From Flavobacterium nitrogenifigens (GTDB taxonomy: Bacteria; Bacteroidota; Bacteroidia; Flavobacteriales; Flavobacteriaceae): a DNA stretch of 64,000 nucleotides. This document shows positions 60,752-64,000 of the stretch, in pieces. The notes under the pieces were generated by a model. The model was given only the letters and a program-made list of their open reading frames with translations. It was not told the DNA's origin and did no database searches. The position numbers and the translations under genes were made by a program. Where the stretch lies: positions 124,001-188,000 of the forward strand of contig NZ_QJRI01000181.1 of assembly GCF_003254565.1 (NCBI RefSeq). The letters are read 5' to 3'. The first letter of the stretch is position 1. Each line of letters begins with the position of its first letter.

Positions 60752-61651
60752 TTAAAAGTATCCTTGTTGTTTTCTCTTTTCCATCGCCGCTTCAGAACGT
60801 TTATCGTCGATTCTGGCTCCTCTTTCAGAAATGGTTGATGATCTGATTTCTCCAACTACTTCTTCGATTGTTGCTGCGTAAGATTCAACAGCTGCTGTAC
60901 AGCTCATATCTCCAACGGTTCTGAAGCGAACAATTCTTTCTTCGATTTGTTCGTCTTCTTCTTGGTACACAAAAGGAGAATGCGACCAGATTAAACCGTC
61001 TCTCAAAAAAACTTTTCTTTTATGTGAGAAATAGATTGACGGAATCTCGATTTTTTCTTTCTCGATATAACTCCAAACATCTAATTCTGTCCAGTTTGAA
61101 ATTGGGAAAACACGAACGTTTTGACCATTTTCAATTTTTCCATTTAAGATATCAAACAACTCAGGTCTCTGATTTTTTTCATCCCATTGTCCGAAATCAT
61201 CACGAACAGAGAAAATACGTTCTTTAGCTCTTGCTTTTTCTTCATCACGACGTGCACCACCAATACAAGCATCAAACTTAAATTCTTCAATTGCATCCAA
61301 AAGTGTTGTTGTCTGCAAGCTGTTACGGCTTGAATATTTTCCAGTTTCTTCAACTACTTTTCCTTCATCAATAGCATCCTGAACATTACGAACGATTAGC
61401 TCTAAACCTAATTCTTCTACCAATTTATCTCTGAAAGCAATTGTTTCAGGAAAATTGTGTCCCGTATCAACGTGCAAAAGAGGAAACGGAATCTTAGCAG
61501 GGAAAAATGCTTTTTGCGCCAAACGCACCAATGTAATAGAATCTTTTCCTCCTGAGAAAAGTAAAACTGGTTTGTCAAACTGTGAAATTACTTCTCTGAA
61601 AATGTATATCGCTTCACTCTCTAAAGCGTTTGTTTTTAATACTGAACTCAT
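60752..61651 (-). CDS. cysD: sulfate adenylyltransferase subunit 2
   Basis: A 299-residue PP-loop enzyme making adenosine 5'-phosphosulfate (APS) from ATP and sulfate. PVLLFSGGKDSITLVRLA is the PP-loop, and LLHVDTGHNFPETIAFRD and GGARRDEEKARAKERIFSVR follow. The start MSSVLKTNALESEAIYIF at 61651 is preferred over the six extra codons upstream. It is paired with cysN. Confidence 0.95.
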   Translation of the reverse strand: MSSVLKTNALESEAIYIFREVISQFDKPVLLFSGGKDSITLVRLAQKAFFPAKIPFPLLHVDTGHNFPETIAFRDKLVEELGLELIVRNVQDAIDEGKVVEETGKYSSRNSLQTTTLLDAIEEFKFDACIGGARRDEEKARAKERIFSVRDDFGQWDEKNQRPELFDILNGKIENGQNVRVFPISNWTELDVWSYIEKEKIEIPSIYFSHKRKVFLRDGLIWSHSPFVYQEEDEQIEERIVRFRTVGDMSCTAAVESYAATIEEVVGEIRSSTISERGARIDDKRSEAAMEKRKQQGYF

Positions 61652-61762
61652 TTTTGTTTTTTGTTTCAAGTTTTAAGTTTCAGGTTTATTTTAGTTTTCC
61701 TAAATCTTCAACTTTGTTATTCTCTTAATACTTAATTCTTTTGTCTTAATACTAAAAAAGAT

Positions 61763-62473
61763 TTACTCTTTCTTAGCACTGTGAAGCCCACACTCTTTAT
61801 GGCTTGATTCCCACCACCATCTTCCAGCTCTGATATCTTCACCAGGGAAAATCGCTCTCGTACAAGGTGCACATCCAATACTTACGAAGCCTTGTTTGTG
61901 CAATGCATTTTGCGGAACATTGTTTTCTGACAAATACGTTTCAACTTCTTCTAAAGTCCATTTTAGCAACGGATTGAATTTGATGATTTCGAAGTTTCCA
62001 TCGTATTCAAACAAACTTAAATCATGTCTGTTTTCTGATTGTTCAGCTCTTAAACCTGTAATCCAAACTGAATTTCCTGCCAAAGCTTTTCTCAACGGAA
62101 CTACTTTTCGAATAAAACAGCATTCTTTTCTGTTTTCAACGGAATCGTAAAAGCTGTTTGGTCCCTTTGTTTGAAGCAGATTTTCTACTGAAGCCGCTTC
62201 TGGAAAATAAACCTCAATTGGTCTTTTGTATTTTTTTAATGTCTTATGAAAAACATCATACGTTTCCTGAAATAATCTTCCTGTGTCTAAAGTAAACACC
62301 TTAATATCTGTGTTACTTTTTGCAATAAAATCGGTAATTACCTGATCTTCTTGACCAAAAGAAGTTGAGAAAATTACTTTTCCCGGAAATTCTTTTGCTA
62401 AAAAAACTAAAGTTTCGTCAAGCGAAAGAGCTGCAGTTTTCTCTAATAATTCTTGTACAATACTCGCACTCAT
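61763..62473 (-). CDS. cysH: adenylyl-sulfate reductase (APS reductase type)
   Basis: A 236-residue CysH. Cluster-binding cysteines characteristic of APS reductases are present as KECCFIRKVVPL (CC) and SIGCAPCTRAIFPGED (CxxC), and the catalytic Cys is in KECGLH at the C-terminus. The E. coli PAPS reductase lacks the first four. No APS kinase lies in the cluster. I therefore call it an APS reductase with a [4Fe-4S] cluster, reducing APS to sulfite with thioredoxin. It precedes cysD by 93 bases. Confidence 0.93.
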   Translation of the reverse strand: MSASIVQELLEKTAALSLDETLVFLAKEFPGKVIFSTSFGQEDQVITDFIAKSNTDIKVFTLDTGRLFQETYDVFHKTLKKYKRPIEVYFPEAASVENLLQTKGPNSFYDSVENRKECCFIRKVVPLRKALAGNSVWITGLRAEQSENRHDLSLFEYDGNFEIIKFNPLLKWTLEEVETYLSENNVPQNALHKQGFVSIGCAPCTRAIFPGEDIRAGRWWWESSHKECGLHSAKKE

Positions 62474-62500
62474 AATATCTTTTTCTTTCTAAAATTATTT

Positions 62501-63388
62501 TTATAATAATTTAGATAATGTTTTTAAACTCAATAATATAATTAGAATCCCAACAGCAACCATCATTGGTTTTCTTTTGATTTTATTTACTAAATAAGCT
62601 GCTAAAGGTGCTGAAACCACTCCTCCTAAAATCAGTCCGATGATAACCTGCCAGCCGTGGATTCCTCCAAAAAGCATAAAAGTAATTCCACTTGCAAATG
62701 AAATCGCAAACTCAGCTGCGTTTACTGAACCAATAGTATATCTCGGATTTCTTCCTCTTCCTAATAAAGTTGAAGTCACAATTGGTCCCCAGCCTCCGCC
62801 TCCAACTGAATCCATGAATCCGCCGAAAACTGCTAAGGCTCCTAACTTCTTAGTTTTCTTTTTTACAATATTCTTTTTTAACGCTTTTCTGATAATGATA
62901 ATTGCCAAAACAATCATGTAAACTGCGATAAATGGCTTGATAACATCTCCATCAATTACATCAGACAATAAATAAGCTCCTGTAATAGAACCCAAAACTC
63001 CTGGAATCAATAAATGCTTTACCAGTTTTTTATTTATGTTACCAAAGCGATGGTGAGAAAGTGCCGATGCTCCTGTTGTAAACATTTCTGAAACGTGAAC
63101 TGCTGTACTGCTTACCACTGGCGGAACTCCGTAAGCCAATAAAAATGACGTTGAAGTCGCTCCATAGCCCATTCCTAAGGTTCCATCGACCAATTGAGCA
63201 AAAACTCCAATGGCAAAAAACACCAAAAACTCTTCATTAAAACCATTCACAAATCCATCCCACGTAAATTCTGCGTGATGATTGTATATTAAAACAGATA
63301 ATAAACCTACTAGTAAAACAACAGGAATTCCAATCCAAAGCTTTTCTTTAAAAGAATCAGCCGTATTTATTTTCAGTTCTTTTTCCAT
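62501..63388 (-). CDS. TSUP (TauE/SafE) sulfate/sulfite transporter
   Basis: A 295-residue inner-membrane protein with about eight helices and the TSUP repeat GVFAQLVDGTLGMGYGATSTS and LAVFGGFMDSVGGGGWGPIVTS. As the first gene of the cluster, 27 bases ahead of cysH, it probably imports sulfate, or handles sulfite, for the pathway. The exact ion and direction are not readable. It has the promoter and operator of the whole cluster. Confidence 0.88.
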   Translation of the reverse strand: MEKELKINTADSFKEKLWIGIPVVLLVGLLSVLIYNHHAEFTWDGFVNGFNEEFLVFFAIGVFAQLVDGTLGMGYGATSTSFLLAYGVPPVVSSTAVHVSEMFTTGASALSHHRFGNINKKLVKHLLIPGVLGSITGAYLLSDVIDGDVIKPFIAVYMIVLAIIIIRKALKKNIVKKKTKKLGALAVFGGFMDSVGGGGWGPIVTSTLLGRGRNPRYTIGSVNAAEFAISFASGITFMLFGGIHGWQVIIGLILGGVVSAPLAAYLVNKIKRKPMMVAVGILIILLSLKTLSKLL

Positions 63389-63420
63389 ATTAAAAAAATG
63401 ATTGAATTTGTTTCGAAAAC

Positions 63421-63443
63421 CTATTACCCTATCGGGTTAGTAG
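63421..63443 (-). promoter_or_regulatory. near-palindrome at the cys transcription start
   Basis: CTATTACCC-tatc-GGGTTAGTAG (arms inverse except one extra base) begins about ten bases downstream of the -7 element, over the predicted start. It looks like a repressor operator. Confidence 0.6.
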
Positions 63444-63452
63444 ATTACTTTG

Positions 63453-63482
63453 CAAAAATACTACTTATTTCTAAATTACAAA
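63453..63482 (-). promoter_or_regulatory. promoter of the sulfate-assimilation cluster
   Basis: Minus-strand TTTG (63479-63482), an 18-base spacer and TATTTTTG (63453-63460) match the Bacteroidota promoter consensus, 65 bases before the TSUP ATG. Confidence 0.75.
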
Positions 63483-63704
63483 GCAATATTATTATTTTTT
63501 TAAAACTCATTTCATCTATTTATTGTATTCTAAAAGAGAGTTTTAGCAATTTTACTGTATAATTTCACAAATAACACCGTAATCCAAGATATTCAAACAA
63601 TATATACATCAAAAACATTTGTTTATTAAATACCTTTTTCTAATCTCTATAAAATCGATAGGATTATTATAAAATTGTTGTATTTTAGCGGCAAATAATT
63701 TTTC

Positions 63705-64000
63705 ATGGATTTTCAGATCGGTCTTGTAATTGCAGGTTTAGTAGTTGGTTTTATTGTCGGATTAACAGGTGTTGGCGGAGGCTCATTAATGACTCCTATT
63801 TTATTATATTTTAATATTCCGCCAACAACCGCAGTAGGAACCGATTTATTATACGCCGCATTTACTAAAGCAGGTGGTGTTTTTGTTCACAATAAAAAAG
63901 GCAATATCAACTGGAAAATTACAGGCTGGCTAACTCTCGGCAGTGTTCCCGCTTCTTTAATAACGTTATGGATTTTAAACAGCATTAAAACTGATATTGA
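63705..64000 (+). CDS. TSUP-family transporter, truncated by the window end
   Basis: An open frame from ATG 63705 to the end of the window, 98 codons so far. It begins MDFQIGLVIAGLVVGFIVGL, and GVGGGSLMTPILLYFNIPP is the TSUP signature. A second helix pair (TGWLTLGSVPASLITLWIL) follows. It is divergent from the cys cluster and distinct from its TSUP gene. It may be a second sulfur-oxyanion or anion transporter. The rest lies outside. Confidence 0.85.
   Translation, partial: MDFQIGLVIAGLVVGFIVGLTGVGGGSLMTPILLYFNIPPTTAVGTDLLYAAFTKAGGVFVHNKKGNINWKITGWLTLGSVPASLITLWILNSIKTDI

Overview
The window is a chromosomal segment of an AT-rich Bacteroidota member, almost certainly a Flavobacterium close to F. 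johnsoniae. The evidence is three gliding-motility genes (gldA, gldD, gldE), flavobacterial promoters with a TAnnTTTG -7 element, a split cobalamin-dependent methionine synthase, an ferredoxin-type assimilatory sulfite reductase with a helical tail, and many short palindromic intergenic repeats typical of this genus. I see no rRNA, tRNA, prophage, complete insertion sequence or CRISPR array.

Layout. 0-12 kb: an AraC-family regulator, a glycosyltransferase, miaE, a large AsmA-like protein, an unknown membrane protein, rplU-rpmA, and a pair of M16 peptidases whose catalytic member is broken by one extra A in an A8 run. 12-20 kb: an EamA transporter, a metal-binding lipoprotein, a repeat-filled gap (two ~172-bp palindromic elements and a 22-A tract), then mutY-ssb-gldE-gldD on the minus strand and HU, a 30-residue bS22/mS38-like protein and RNase G on the plus strand. 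20-31 kb: a secreted protein of unknown function, the pbpC/alpha-2-macroglobulin pair, tadA and a Fic protein with an array of operator-like sites. 31-46 kb: dxs, a DUF3078 protein, dgt, an Lrp regulator divergent from metE, an outer-membrane barrel gene with a decayed tandem copy, gldA, a TonB-dependent receptor, a PLP decarboxylase and a dicarboxylate symporter.

46-54 kb is a methionine locus on the minus strand. A TTTG/TACCTTTG promoter leads into a clear SAM-I (S-box) riboswitch, then the homocysteine-binding half of MetH, a DUF1016 PDDEXK nuclease, the remaining two thirds of MetH, metF and a methyltransferase. 54-64 kb is a complete assimilatory sulfate-reduction cluster, also on the minus strand: a TSUP transporter, cysH (APS-reductase type), cysD, cysN, ferredoxin-type sulfite reductase, cobA, a siroheme synthase N-domain protein and a ferredoxin/flavodoxin-NADP reductase-like flavoprotein. 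It is preceded by a good promoter with a palindrome at the predicted start site. A second TSUP gene starts divergently and runs off the end. Together the last two clusters take sulfate to sulfide and supply the methyl-transfer half of methionine synthesis, under an RNA switch in one case and a probable repressor in the other.

The most interesting unexplained items are a three-copy structured intergenic repeat (38972-39042, 51281-51370, 53645-53714), the nuclease gene between the MetH halves, the alternating operator array upstream of the Fic gene, the sulfite reductase-helical-domain fusion, and the palindromes upstream of the cys cluster and metE.
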